A stretch of DNA of 64,000 bases from Casuarina equisetifolia (Eukaryota > Streptophyta > Magnoliopsida > Fagales > Casuarinaceae): positions 18,353,583 through 18,417,582 of the forward strand of contig CM052359.1 in the NCBI GenBank assembly GCA_028551475.1. The letters are read 5' to 3'. Position numbers and translations under genes: made by a program. Positions 39,406-51,333 of the stretch are shown piece after piece (the first letter of the stretch is position 1; the number at the start of each line of letters is the position of its first letter). Below the pieces are notes generated by a model. That model did not search any database. It was not told the DNA's origin and saw nothing but the letters and a program-made list of their open reading frames with translations.

Positions 39406-42331
39406 GCGCAATTGATGACACGTGGTTGTTAAGATTATCTTCTCCGATTTCTTTTGCTAAAGATCTTCGATTCTATTTTGGGTTCATCGTGGTGACTTTA
39501 TTTTGGTTCCTTCTCTCTCACTGTGAATAGTGTCTGAAGCAAAGTGGGAGGATGGCTCTAGAACTTGATTTTGGAAAGCTACAACATGCAGATTCTGTGT
39601 AGATGTTAAATATTGTCAGGTGGTATGGGTGAAGAGTAGAATCTCTTTTTTTGGGGGGAATTTTCTGAGAACTTCGGAAGGAGACCTTAGATTATTAAGC
39701 AAGCAAGCTTGAAAAAAAAGGCACTTTTTGTACAGGTTGCAGTGGATCGTCCCCTTTTTTTTTTTTGTGGATTATTACTCCTGTGTTTATCATTAGAGTC
39801 ACCCACTTACTAATCTTGATCCTTGTAAATATTTCTTAGCATGTATTGCTCCTTATCCCCATGCAATTATTAATGTATTGTATATTTCATCACCATCTCT
39901 TCCTGGAGTTGTCTCTAGTTTTTGGCTCTGGATTTTCTGGGTTTTATCTGTTTTTTAATTTTTGACAAGTCTTGTTCATTCGGGAAAAACGTTTTCTGCC
40001 CCGAATGAGAATGCTACCATCCGGTGTGTTGATGTATTATTACGTCTCACTCCGATTTCTCCCGACTCTGAAGTAGAAAGTAACACCTGTACATGGTCAA
40101 CCGTCGTGTCTTGTTTATGGGACACAGGATGGTAGGTTGAAGAGTAAAGTCTTTCACTTCTTTGAAGGGGCCTGAAAAATGAAGGCTATTCCACATGTTT
40201 GTGGGACAGACTTGGAATTAAGGACCGCGGAAAGAAGTATGTCTCTGACACGGAGAAATAATGAAAGTAGGGCAGAGAAGAAAGCAGGCCGGGGGAAAGG
40301 GGAAAATTTACTGACAAAGAAAAAATGGTGGTTTGAGTGGCTCAGCTTTGCTTGCACCGATTTGACCCTTCAAACACGCAACATCATGACTCTCTCCACC
40401 TCTTTCGATCTGTGTTGAAATTTGGTGGGGCTTCTTTCAATTGATGTGTACCCTTCAGGTTTCCACCGTTCGATCGTGGTATCGATGGTTTTTCAGTCTG
40501 TCATAATCTTGCTCTGGCCGATATGGATTCTGATGACGGGATTCTTTAACTGAGGTGAAGGTTAAACATTAACCATTTTTGGGGTAGGCTGTTGGGAACT
40601 GCTAATCAATAGACACGACGACACCCTATTATTATGTTGATTCTTAGTGTTCAAGGACTCTTCAGGGTTCCAGCAGACAGCATCTGTTTCCATTTTTGGG
40701 GGATTACCTATTATTATTTTGATTCTTTACCTATTATTATCTGATTCTTAGTGTTCAAGGACTCTTCAGGGCTCCGGCAGATAGCATCTGTTTCCGTTTT
40801 TGGGGGATTACAAGGTTGTTCCCAAAGCTATTTAGCTTCTGAAAAGATGTTCTATTCAAATCCGTAGGAATAATTTGGTTTAAGATTTTATGCAACTCTT
40901 TAGCATTTTATTTGATAATCACTATGTGCTAAACAAAAGTTCTACATTAAATAATGAAATTAATGAAGTAAAATTATAATATAAAGGAGGATTTTCAAAT
41001 TTTGATTTAGTTTTTACGTTCAGTCTTTTGACATGTATTAAAGTTGGGTTGTTTTTATTCTACTGTCTCACTTTGATCCATTAACATTTGGTGAGTAGAA
41101 AAGTTTGTGCAAGATGAAAGTATTATATGAAAAAATAATATTTTAAAAATGAAGTTTAAATAATTATAAAAACAATTCTTAAATTTTTGTGCTAATTGTT
41201 GACTTGGATTTATGAATAAAATTTAAACCTTATAAATGATATGACGAAAGAGGTCTTATTCCTAAATTATGAATACAATGTACAATATTGTTCACTTGAA
41301 TTATGAGAAAAAAATGTAATATTTTCATATATAAAAAAAATTTCATGCTCGTGTTTCAAGTAATGTGTTACATTCTAATAAATTACTTATTTCTAAGAAA
41401 TCATTCTCTCACATGGCATGACATGTGTATGTGGCTTATTCTTGAATCTAGGTGTTGAATGTGATGTATTTGATTCCAAATTTCTAGACACTCTTCTAGA
41501 GGTCGGCAGAGCAATCTTTGTGGTTTTACTTTCTGCAATTCCGTAAAGACCTACTGCAAACTATTCGGGAACGTAGTAATGATGGTATATGAAATTTTCC
41601 GTCTTGGAAGACCAAAGTTGGGTTCTTTTGACCTTTCTGTTTCTTTTAACCACAGTTTTCCTTCTTTCTGAAAAGGTAGTTAAGCAACATGCTGCATTGA
41701 ACACAAACTTACCAGGTGCCTGCACCATTATGCCTGAGAATCGAGTGATAATGAAAGTTATCAGGATAAGGGAATTTCAAATTCCACTTCATTCTGCAAA
41801 GTAGATCCTCTTCCCTCTTTAGAAGTAACCAGAGTCTGCAGAAGGCCCTCCAAAAGTAACAGATCTTTATTGAGTTTACCTAGCTGTAAGATAAAGAAAG
41901 GACACGATCTTTGTCAAGGTATAAGGGCCCATTCTAGAGCTAATTGGTAATGGGTGAAAAAATCCACTACTTATAAGATAAATGTGAAATAACATTTACA
42001 TTTAATACTCCTTTAGAGTTTAGGAAGATTATAAAAAAAAAAGACTTATGATTGACTTCAATATTATTTTAAGGTACGTGGGTTTATCCTAAAACTAATT
42101 GACAGTGAATGGGTAAATCTCACTATTTATAAAATAAAAAACTCAGCTTCATGTTATTATGTGAGACAATACCAACATTTAAGAAAAGACTTACTACTTT
42201 TGAATAATAACGTAAAATAAAATATGTAAATTTTTAGTTTTCTCCCTTAAAGTTGGTTGATTATCAAATCATAAAGATTTAATTTGTAAAGTAAAATAAA
42301 GTAAAGTACTGGTACAAAAACCTAATTTATG
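39406..42331. other. 3' UTR of RR-TZF gene and spacer with a local duplication
   Basis: The first ~500 bases are probably the TZF 3' untranslated region (T-rich, with no frame). 40179-40418 holds a small open frame of no recognisable family. A direct duplication lies at 40626-40811. From 40860 the DNA is AT-rich with no gene seen. Confidence 0.5.
40626..40811. repeat. Local direct duplication, ~80 bp, two copies
   Basis: Copy 1 (about 40626-40707) and copy 2 (about 40731-40811) share 'gattcttagtgttcaaggac' and 'tttttgggggattac' in order, with a few substitutions (ggttccagcagacag versus ggctccggcagatag). A ~23-bp AT-rich spacer with a partial third start separates them. Confidence 0.9.
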
Positions 42332-42459
42332 TATTAGAAATTGAAGGGCTCATCTAAAACACAGAATTGTGCAATAGTGGGTTGCTAGCGGAAGCTTATA
42401 AGGCCAGACTCTCCTGTCGCCTTACCCAATGTGGGACTGGATATTTTAATCCTCCAACA
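42332..42459 (-). mobile_element. Solo LTR of a TRIM family
   Basis: 128 bp. Its reverse complement matches both terminal repeats of the TRIM at 44694-45044, from TGTTGGAGG to TTCTAATA. It is flanked by perfect 5-bp target duplications ttatg (42327-42331) and ttatg (42460-42464). The internal region and second LTR are absent, as expected after recombination between LTRs. Termini are TG...TA. Confidence 0.9.
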
Positions 42460-43320
42460 TTATGAATAATGAAATATCACACTTAAATATGAGTTTTTCC
42501 AATTCTTACTTAGAAATAATCTTCTAAGGCAATAAAATACTTTGAAAACCCTGTTTAGATGGGCCAAAAGCTGCGGGCCATGGTTGTTTTTTCTCCATAT
42601 ATGCAAAGTAGTTTCGACTTAAGGCGCAAGTCATGCTTGCCGACAGTCGGTTTAACGAAGCACGGCGTAGATGAGGCCAAAAGACGTCGCTATTCCAAGC
42701 AAAAGGGATAATCAATACGTTGCGTCAAATGCCGACCAGAATCATCGTCTGGCATGTTGAACACGTGTTTATGCCTTCAGACGTAAATCACGAAAGGCTT
42801 TCGTCTTTGAAATTCAACATTTAAGGCAGTGGCCCCCAATAAAATGTCTCGATGACTCATAGAACAATGTTTTCAACCTCGGAAGTTTAGGTAAAAAAAT
42901 GAAAGCAGAGTATGAATGCATCCTCAACATTTCATTCAAATAATTGATAATTACCAGAACTTTTACAAGAAATTGTTCTAATTTTCATGTTGGTACAAGG
43001 GTCTACTTTTAGACGTTAAAGGTGCAAACTGAAATCGTTAAGGATCCGTCATGGTTTTTGATTTCTTTTTCGCAGCATCGTTGGTTCCCACCTTTGATCG
43101 AATACATAGGGTAATTGTTGCGATCAGAAGCCTCAGTCGAGTAATTGTCAAACGAGGAACAACGACAATTGGGTTGAACGTAAGTGCCACTGATCAAGCG
43201 ACGTCATTTCGCCACTTCCCCCCTACCGTGAAGAAATTACCTGCTGGTGATATGGTGTTCAACTTTCGCCCGTGGGAGAAGATGATTATAGGAAGCATTG
43301 TCGATTGTGTGTAAATTAAA

Positions 43321-43640
43321 AGTCTCATATAGAAAGAAAAGATTATTATTTATAAAAAAAATTATTGAAATAAAATAATAGTATCATAATTTTGAATTAA
43401 TTTTTAAATTAAATATTTGAATCTTCTCACATGATATTAGAGTTCAGTTAAATTTATTCTACTATGTGCAATCTTGAGTCTAGTGCTAATGATGCTTAGT
43501 ATGTGAAGAGTGGATGTATGATGAAAATTTTACACTGAAAGAAAAAATCATTGAAGTGAAATTTAAATAAAAAAAAGATTTTTCAATTTTAAGTTATCTT
43601 TTAAATTAGACGTTTGAACCTTCTAAAACTTTTATGTAGA
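43321..43640. repeat. Decayed TRIM-like dispersed repeat, copy 2
   Basis: Two diverged ~100-bp direct repeats (about 43321-43430 and 43531-43630, each with 'gaaagaaaa', a run of A/T, then 'tttttaaattaaatatttga' or 'cttttaaattagacgtttga') surround a ~100-bp middle. The middle begins 'atgatattagagttcag', resembling a worn TGGTATCAGAGC primer-binding site. Edges are approximate. Confidence 0.5.
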
Positions 43641-44693
43641 AATCATTCATGAAAACTGCTCAAACAAATAGTAAGATAAGAAAGAAAATATTAACAATGT
43701 GATGATTATTTAGAAAGAATATTAAGGATAAGAATAATCAAATTAATAAGTATTTTTTGGTAGAAAAAGTTGTTTCTCCCTTGGGATTAATTGGAAGAGT
43801 TCGGATATGGAAGACCAAGTTGGAATATTCACATTGTTTTAGAACCTAGTCTGAATTTTTTGTATATAAATACATTGTCTCCACCATATAAGCTGATTTT
43901 CAGGGGGTAAAAAATGCTTTTTAATATCGGATCAATGCCCCTAATATAGGTAAAAAAATATTATATTGGCTTATAATTCAAATGCAAGGTCCTCTCTATT
44001 ATATCACTAATGAATTTCATAACTTCATCTTAAGGAGTTGAGAGAAAGAGCGTCAAAATGTCATAGATTATTTACAATCTAATGTGAATATTATCCCAAT
44101 TTTATAAAAATGGGCTTTAAAAAAAAAATTCTAGCAAATACATGTTAAAATAAACGTGAGACACACGGCGGTTTTTACCAATCTAAAATTTTCTCCATAC
44201 TAAAGTCATTATTTTGACCAAGAAATTCCTTCCCCCAAGTAAAAATTTTCTTCGGGAATAAGATTATCAAAACCGAACATGGGTTTACTTTTCGGTAGCT
44301 GCTCCAACACGTATTCCGGAAGAGCCGAAAGTGGGATTCAAAGTCAGTCTTCGATGTCACGCAAAGTCCTCCGGGGATGGCACCGTCAACCCTGACTTTG
44401 ATTACGAAGGGGACGAGGCGTTTTCTTCCGTGATAGGCGCAGCACCGGGAACAAAGTCAGAGAATGTCACTGTTTTGTTATCTTTGCAATTACCACAGAA
44501 ACAAAGAAAAAAACAGCCCTGTCTTGACTCATAACAGAGAAAACAGTTGAATAACAGATCCAGTCAAAGACAACCCACGAATTTTACCAAAAAATATGGG
44601 TGATATGCAGGGCGATTTCCCGGCACATTGAGGTTTCCGTCAACCCAAGAAATGGCTCTGCTTGAAGTTGCTATCATGGCGTCACTAGTTTCC

Positions 44694-45044
44694 TATTAGA
44701 TGATTAAAATATCCAGTCCTACATTGGGTAAGGCGACAAGAGAGCCTGAACTTATAAGCTTCCGTTAGCAACTCACTATTGTACAGTTCTGTGTTTTAGT
44801 TGGGTCTTCAATTTCTAATATGGTATCAAAGCTGGTCCTGTGTCCTGCCTACCTTGGTGTGGTCTCTTTAGACTGGTCCCACCTCTCACCGCACCCAACG
44901 TGAGACTGTGGGAAAGTGTTGGAAGATTAAAATATCCAGTTCCACATTGAGTAAGGCGATAGGAGAGCTTGGCCTTATAAGCTTCCGTTAGCAACTCACT
45001 ATTGCACAATTCTGTGTTTTAGTTGAACCCTTCAATTTTTAATA
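44694..45044 (+). mobile_element. TRIM (miniature terminal-repeat retrotransposon)
   Basis: 351 bp in total. Direct terminal repeats are 44694-44820 and 44917-45044 (127 and 128 bp), with a 96-bp interior. The interior starts directly with TGGTATCAAAGC (44821-44832), a Met-tRNA primer-binding site, and ends in a short purine tract 'gggaaag' before the second LTR. Perfect 5-bp target duplications tttcc flank it (44689-44693, 45045-45049). There is no coding capacity. The second LTR starts TGTTGG and both end AATA, so the 3' terminus is TA, not CA. It lacks the 5S-rRNA-like LTR block of the Cassandra TRIM group. Confidence 0.93.
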
Positions 45045-45509
45045 TTTCCTAAGCGAAGCTTTTGGCTTTGCCCGGACTTTTTTTATGCTATTGTCCAAAA
45101 GGATAGGGCTGGGTCGCAATCAAACAGATTACTTCAATTCCTTGGGCCAAAATATTTATTTAACTCCACATAGATTGACGTCTACGAGGTTCTTTTGCAA
45201 CCTGATGGTGATAGAATCGACTGCATAATTTATAATTATTAAATGGTTTACAATTCAAAAGCAGAATAGTACATCATGATATGTATGAACTTTATCTTCA
45301 TCACGGAAAATGGTGATTAAAAGAATGAAAAGCTAAAAGTGGTCACTGATCTCCATACTTCTATTATAAAATACAATGGATGCAAAACTAATCCGTCTAC
45401 AGATATTGTTGGTGCCACTTTTTACACCACTTTCTATGTGGTGTTTCAAATCGGCCGTCGGTTGAAAGTTAATGGAATTTGTTTGCTCTAACACTTTTAT
45501 ACTTGTGTA

Positions 45510-45830
45510 CTATGAATGTTTTGTATTAAATATCTAATTTTTTTTTATTACGAAGCTTAAATAAAGAAAATATCATTCTAATTTTTGAATTAACTTTTAG
45601 ATCTGAATATTTAACCTTTTTAACATAATATTAAAATTTTAGTTAAATATATTTTATTTGTATGACTTTGAGTTTAGTAATGTTCAGTATACATAAACTT
45701 ATGATCAAAATAAAAGTTTTATATTAAGTATACAATCTCTTATAGTGATTTAAATAAAGAAAATATTTTTATATTTTTTAAATTAACTTTTGGGATCAAG
45801 CCTTTAGATAATTTAATTTATCAAAGAATT
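45510..45830. repeat. Decayed TRIM-like dispersed repeat, copy 3
   Basis: Direct repeats containing 'taaataaagaaaatat' and 'gaattaacttttag' / 'aaattaacttttgg' at about 45530-45620 and 45730-45800. They surround a middle with 'aacataatattaaaatttta' followed by 'ttaaatatattttatttg'. The order of parts is the same as at 43.3 kb and 36.1 kb. Confidence 0.5.
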
Positions 45831-48339
45831 GTACATCTTCTTATAAGTTTTTCTTAACATGGATTATAGCGACTAATTTAAGTAAATAATATTCTATCAT
45901 GGTTCGTGGTTCAGTTGCAATATCTTTCTTGGGATATGACTATAAAACTATAATCTAACCTAACAATAACTATGAGAAGAATGTTAAAAATTTTCATATA
46001 TAAAAATTTTTACAAGTTGGTTTGGTTTAGAGAACAAAATAAACCTCTTTGTCTGTTTGCTTTTGTGGAGTCCGATTCTTGGGCCTCTGATGGGATGACG
46101 ATTAACAGTGTTAGTTTGGGCCCATTGATGGGTCGAAAAGTAATAGCCCAAGTCGTTGTTGGGGTCCACAACATATAGTGTGTAGAAATCGGTGTAATGA
46201 AAACTGGGCTTCCCCATCTGGTCTCTGGTTTCTGGTCTTAGGCTGCAGGCCTTTTGTGAAACTAATTTCTTTACAGAGATGAGCCGACGTCCTCTCATAA
46301 GGGGAAAAAGACAAAAACTAACAAGGCCCAAAACGGTGTTAATTTATAGAGAAATTATGAGAATATCTTCATGCCCATAAAACAGTTTCAAACGTGATAT
46401 AGAGGGCAAAAACGACGTAGTTTTTTGCCCAATACTTATTCCGGAAACCCAAACACTGCAAACTGACCGACAAGTACCAAGATTCGCGGTGAACAGATAC
46501 CGTATAAGACCTCTTAATCTCAGTTTTTTTATTTTTTATTTTTAAAAAACAAGAACACTGCAAAACTGTATATCTTTGTACGAAATGCTTAGCTCAGGAC
46601 ATATGCCCCAATTTGCTTTTATACTGACTTTCGCAAAGAAGGAAGTTTTGGTGTCATGAAAAAGGACGAGTTACGGAATTGAGTAAGGAGGACCACTTCT
46701 ACCGTGTAACAAAGTAGCGCTACTCGCCAAAGGGAAAGCAGAACCGAAACGCGCCCAGTCATGTACTCCTGTTGCAGTAACTTGCACGCTTCTCACTGAA
46801 TTGCTGCGTCCGCCCCTGGTTTCTCATGCCATTTCATTACCACGATTCTTGCTTGCCAGGAGAAGAAGAAAAAGTCATTGAGACCCCCACATGCAGTTCC
46901 CAGTATCTGCGTAAAGCAGCCACAAAGAACAACCGAGTGCTCAGTTTATGTCACTGGGACTAATCCAGAAAGTTCGTTCTCAAGTAGAGGAAACAAAGTT
47001 ATATTTAAAAATTATTAATATTTTGATTTGATATATTTTTTTATACATTTGTATATTTTCACTCTTCTAATTATAAAAACATGAGTACAGCTTTGAATAG
47101 GCAACAGATGCACAAGCTTAAGAGTAAGTTGCAGGGAAGTACATCACGGCTTCAAGGAAATCGACCAAGAAATAAGACTAAACGACAATGAATTATTCTT
47201 CTTAAAGGTGGAAGGCTGAAATTAACTCGAGCTACGACAAAACCCACATGCATGACCAATCGAAAGCCCTGCTCCGAGTTCCAAAAGCTTCAATCGAAAG
47301 CTGTCGGAAGTAAAGTTCGTCCAAAACGACAAGCTCGCCCCATAACGATGACTTTTCATTATTGAAATAGAACCAAGTGGCATTTGTTCTGTTGATTTAA
47401 TTAACAAGCAAATATAAGCCACCTAAAATTAATGGGTTTCTTTATTCTCTACTTTATTTGTATACTTTGGTCTCATTTTTTTAGGATTAATTTCTACGGG
47501 TTTTGTGGACCTATGTGTTCCCTAAGCTACAAAAGTAATTTTTTACTAACAAGGTTTGTGTCTGTTCTAATCATGACAAGTAATTGTTTGTGTCCGTTTA
47601 ATGGACCAACTTAACTTTAGAAAATAAAAAGTCTAAAACTAATAATCAATTTCTGTAAATCACTAGTTTGATGATATAATCCACTTTTTCTTTTATGGAA
47701 AAGGTAGTTGAGGGAATTTAGGATATTTATTAAGAGAAGGAGAGACACAAATTTTGGCCTTCCATGTGGTAAAACCCCCAATGCCATTGAGTTGCTAGTT
47801 AGAATTATTAATGAGACAACAAATAATAAACTTAAATTTTTTACCATAAATTTAAGATGTAAGATATAATTATCATATGAAATATGTTGTATCCTCAGTT
47901 ATATTTTTTTTATTAACATGAGCATACTTTGAAACAAGTTATTACTCTCTAATTTAAAGAATGGAATAAAATTTGATAAATATTTTGGATTATCAATATA
48001 CATATATATATGCAGCACATTTTTATCACGAGTTTTATATATTATCTTGACATTAACTTCTATTGAATTTATTCACACCCCAAATGTGGGTGAAGGTAAG
48101 AGTTACATTTGTTGAATCGGTAGCATGCTCCTACGTGACAGCGAAGGCATGAGATTTGCGTGATGTCTTGAACAGCGCCTACATTGACTGGGCCCTGCCC
48201 TAACCCAACATAAAAGCCAACAAATCTGGTTTGAAATTTAGATGAAAAAAGTTAACACAGAGTCAGACTAAGTCAAGCTTTCTGAACTTCTTATCCGTCT
48301 CCAAAACCTCGTTGTCTCCTCATTTATGCCATAATCTCC
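45831..48339. other. Spacer upstream of the MYB gene
   Basis: No supported gene. Short frames at 45984-46331 (minus), 47222-47422 (minus) and 47617-47847 (minus) resemble nothing I know. The segment 46670-46960 is richer in GC than its flanks. The last few hundred bases should contain the MYB promoter; no clear TATA box was identified. Confidence 0.45.
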
Positions 48340-48358
48340 CTCTCTCTCTCTCTCTCTC
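48340..48358 (+). repeat. CT microsatellite in the MYB 5' leader
   Basis: A CT run of about nine units, 50-70 nt before the MYB start codon. Pyrimidine-rich 5' leaders of this kind are common in plant genes. Confidence 0.85.
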
Positions 48359-48410
48359 CCTCTGAGCCCTTTTTTTCTGCTGCTGTTGGGTTTCAGTCGG
48401 TGAATTAATC

Positions 48411-49622
48411 ATGGGAAGAGCTCCTTGTTGCGACAAAGCTAGCGTGAAAAAAGGGCCATGGTCCCCTGAAGAAGATGCTGCTCTGAAGAACTACCTCGAG
48501 AAAAATGGCACTGGAGGCAATTGGATTTCTTTGCCTCACAAAGCAGGTCTCTCTCCTTCGTGTCCCCGCCTCCTTGTCTTTTCTCGCTGAAAATGATCTT
48601 CTTCTTGCTTATTCGTACTCTGAACCCATCTATTTCTCTTGCTCTTTTCTTCTCTGAGGAAAACTGACATTTGTTGTTGTTTGGATATTTTCTCATAACC
48701 AGCTTATCCTTAACGGTGCTTTCTATTCGCTTTAGGACTCAAACGTTGCGGCAAGAGTTGTCGGCTGCGATGGCTAAATTATCTGAGACCAGACATCAAG
48801 CGTGGAGGTTTCACTCAAGAGGAAGACATGATTATCTGGACTCTCTACGGAAGCATTGGAAGCAGGCAAGTTAATTCATTTCAACATACTTATTTGTGCT
48901 CCTGGTGTTTCTGTTTCTTTAAGGAAACTTACTACATATTTCAGTGTTATTTTAATAATATTGTTGTATTATTTTATGAATATTATGTTTTTCGGGATCA
49001 GGTGGTCTGTTATAGCTTCCCAACTGCCCGGTAGAACAGACAATGATATTAAGAACTACTGGAACACCAGGTTGAAGAAAAAGATGTTGGCAGGAAGTGC
49101 TTGCCCCATGGCTGCCACCTCCAACAACCGAAACGAGACTCCTAAAAGTATTACTCATCTCAACTTGGGAGAGATCTCAGCTTCAATTCCTAAACTCGAA
49201 CCCTATGATTGTGGAATTCAGCTTGTTTTGATACGAGTTCCAGTACGTTGTCCTATCCGTTGATGGTCAACGCGATTACTGCACAAAATAGTGAATCAGA
49301 TGGATTAATTTCGATCCCAATTCAATCCCCTACTTCGAAAGCTATGCAAGTTTCAGATTATCGCAGAAGTGGGAGTTATAGTATAACATCATCCCAAGAT
49401 GTTTCTGGTCCTACAACTTCATCAACTTTTGGTTTGGGGAACAGTTCTAGCCCGTGGTCTGCCAATGAAGGTTTCAAGGAGGAAGGACTTCTTCTGGATT
49501 TCGGCTTTGAGTCGCATGGTGATGAACTCCTTAATGGTTTTGAATTCCAGGAAGGTACAAGAGACCTTGCCCCATTTTGGGCAACACCCCTGAAGGTTAC
49601 TTCGCTGGATAATCAGTTCTGA
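48411..49622 (+). CDS. R2R3-MYB transcription factor, subgroup-14-like, frameshifted
   Basis: Coding exons 48411-48546, 48736-48865 and from 49002. N-terminus [18 protein letters not shown]2 has W17, W38, W58; R3 has F71, W90, W109; '[18 protein letters not shown]' and '[20 protein letters not shown]' are canonical. Intron positions are those usual for plant R2R3-MYBs. The second intron uses a GC donor (AGCAG|GCAAGT), because any GT donor nearby breaks the conserved GSRW. The bHLH-binding signature is absent. Sequence style fits the RAX/MYB36-like subgroup 14 (axillary meristem or endodermis regulators), which is inference. As written, exon 3 stops at 49261-49263, giving 175 residues. A second frame (to 49622) carries a normal-looking Ser-rich and acidic C-terminus ('[18 protein letters not shown]'). 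The join lies near a TTTT run at 49227-49230, consistent with one missing base. It could be sequencing error or a truncating allele. Confidence 0.9.
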
Positions 49623-51333
49623 AAGTTAACCTGCAGTCATGTGCAACAAACTGACGATGAAAAACCAGTGAAAAATAAGATAGGAAGTAGCTTTTAGACT
49701 CATTTGTAGGGTGGTTTCATGTTGAAATATTCAATGTAAGCGAAATCCTAAATTAATGAAGAGGTTAGCCATGTGGGTGTACTGTTTTATTTGCCTTGGG
49801 TAAATTCACGAATGTGGAAGCTGTGGTCAGCAAACCCTTGTTCGCTTCTGACTGGTCAGTGGTCACGAAAGTTGCATTGCCTAGCCTATTCAAAGGCGTA
49901 GAACATGCCCCCATCTGACATCTCTCTCTCTCTATAGTTTTTTAATAGCACAAGGTTAGATGGAGAGTCATCAGAAACCATCTCCATAATGGTGTATATA
50001 TAGGATATGTAGAGTTACTTCCAATGACTACTAACACCTATGTCATGTCAACATATATAATCAATTTAGAAGTATATGTTCGTTCGCAGCAGAAACCTTG
50101 GATTGCTTCTATGGTCAGCATCAACTGATGCACCTCTTTTTTGGTTGCACATGACTCATGAATGTCATAACCGTACCTTCTTCAAGGTGATGGACCAACC
50201 ATATTTTGATCTTAAAGCTTCCTCGTGCGAATACTTTGTTCATAGTAATCATCGTCTAAACCTTTTTATCCGCCGCCCGGCACCCCACTCATTTAGTATA
50301 TCCAGCTTAATCATCCCAAGGGCGCAGTTTTCCTGGAAACCAGTCCATCCAAAAGGTTATTTTGCACATGCCGAAATCCGGTTTTTGACTCAAATTATCA
50401 GTATATAATGTCTTGAGTTTGTTATATACGAAAATATTCCCACGTGGAAAACAATTTTCAAGAAATTGAATTATATAAAAATGGGTGTATATTTCGTATT
50501 TTCCATTTTCAGTAACTTTTAGATATAAATAAAATCTCCTTTCTTGTAAGATAATTTTAAAGAAAGACATGACTCAATTGATAAAAAAAATAATGGTAGT
50601 ACATTTATCATCTCAAGTTTATGTAAAAAATCGATAATTATTTTTCTTATATTAAAGGTGGGTATTATCCAATATAAAACATGCAAATAAACTTTTAAAC
50701 TTATAAGTGATAAAATTTTTTTATTTAATATCTTAAAATTTTGAAATAAAACTTTACACCTTCGTACCTTGAAGAGTAGTCGGGATGCTTTCTCACAGGT
50801 CAGGGTTTTGGACTAAACATTTTCAAAAGTTGCTCGTGGAAGTCAGTTTGAACGACATTTCACGTGTAAGAGTCAATAAGTTCTGTGGGCGAAGATCCTA
50901 ATCTGGAATTTTGAGTGCGTGGAAGCAATGGCAGGCATTATAATATAAAAAGGCAAAGACAGGCTATTAGTCTTTTGCGTCGAATGTAAGCCTTTTGCTT
51001 TAGACTTGTACTCGAAAAACGGTGACCAACTTGGTGCTTTTGATTCTGGGGTGGGGGACCAGAAGGTGGAGACACCAATAAATGATGGATTTTCGTTGGC
51101 CCCCTCCAGTCAAGGGCCGCCATTGTCAACCTGGCAAAGCTTTTATTTACTCTCCCTTCTGCTTCGTTGAACTCTTCTTTTAAACCTTTTCCTTATTTTT
51201 TGTTCTTTACTGTCGTTCAAATTCGTACGCTGTTGAATTGAGCCATCGGCATAACTCAACGTCGGCGTCTCTTTAGACAGCGATGCCACCTGCTCTTACT
51301 CTCTCTATTAATTCGGCTAGCTTTGCTCAAACC
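49623..51333. other. MYB 3' region and AT-rich spacer
   Basis: 49623-49780 probably holds the MYB 3' untranslated region. A short CT run is at 49920-49934. A 110-codon open frame at 50076-50408 has no recognisable family. Nothing else supportable before the Copia element at 51334. Confidence 0.5.

Noticed and set aside
44694..45044. Cassandra-type TRIM with 5S rRNA promoter
   Set aside because: The LTR has no 5S-rRNA-like block (no A box/C box order), so it is a different TRIM family.
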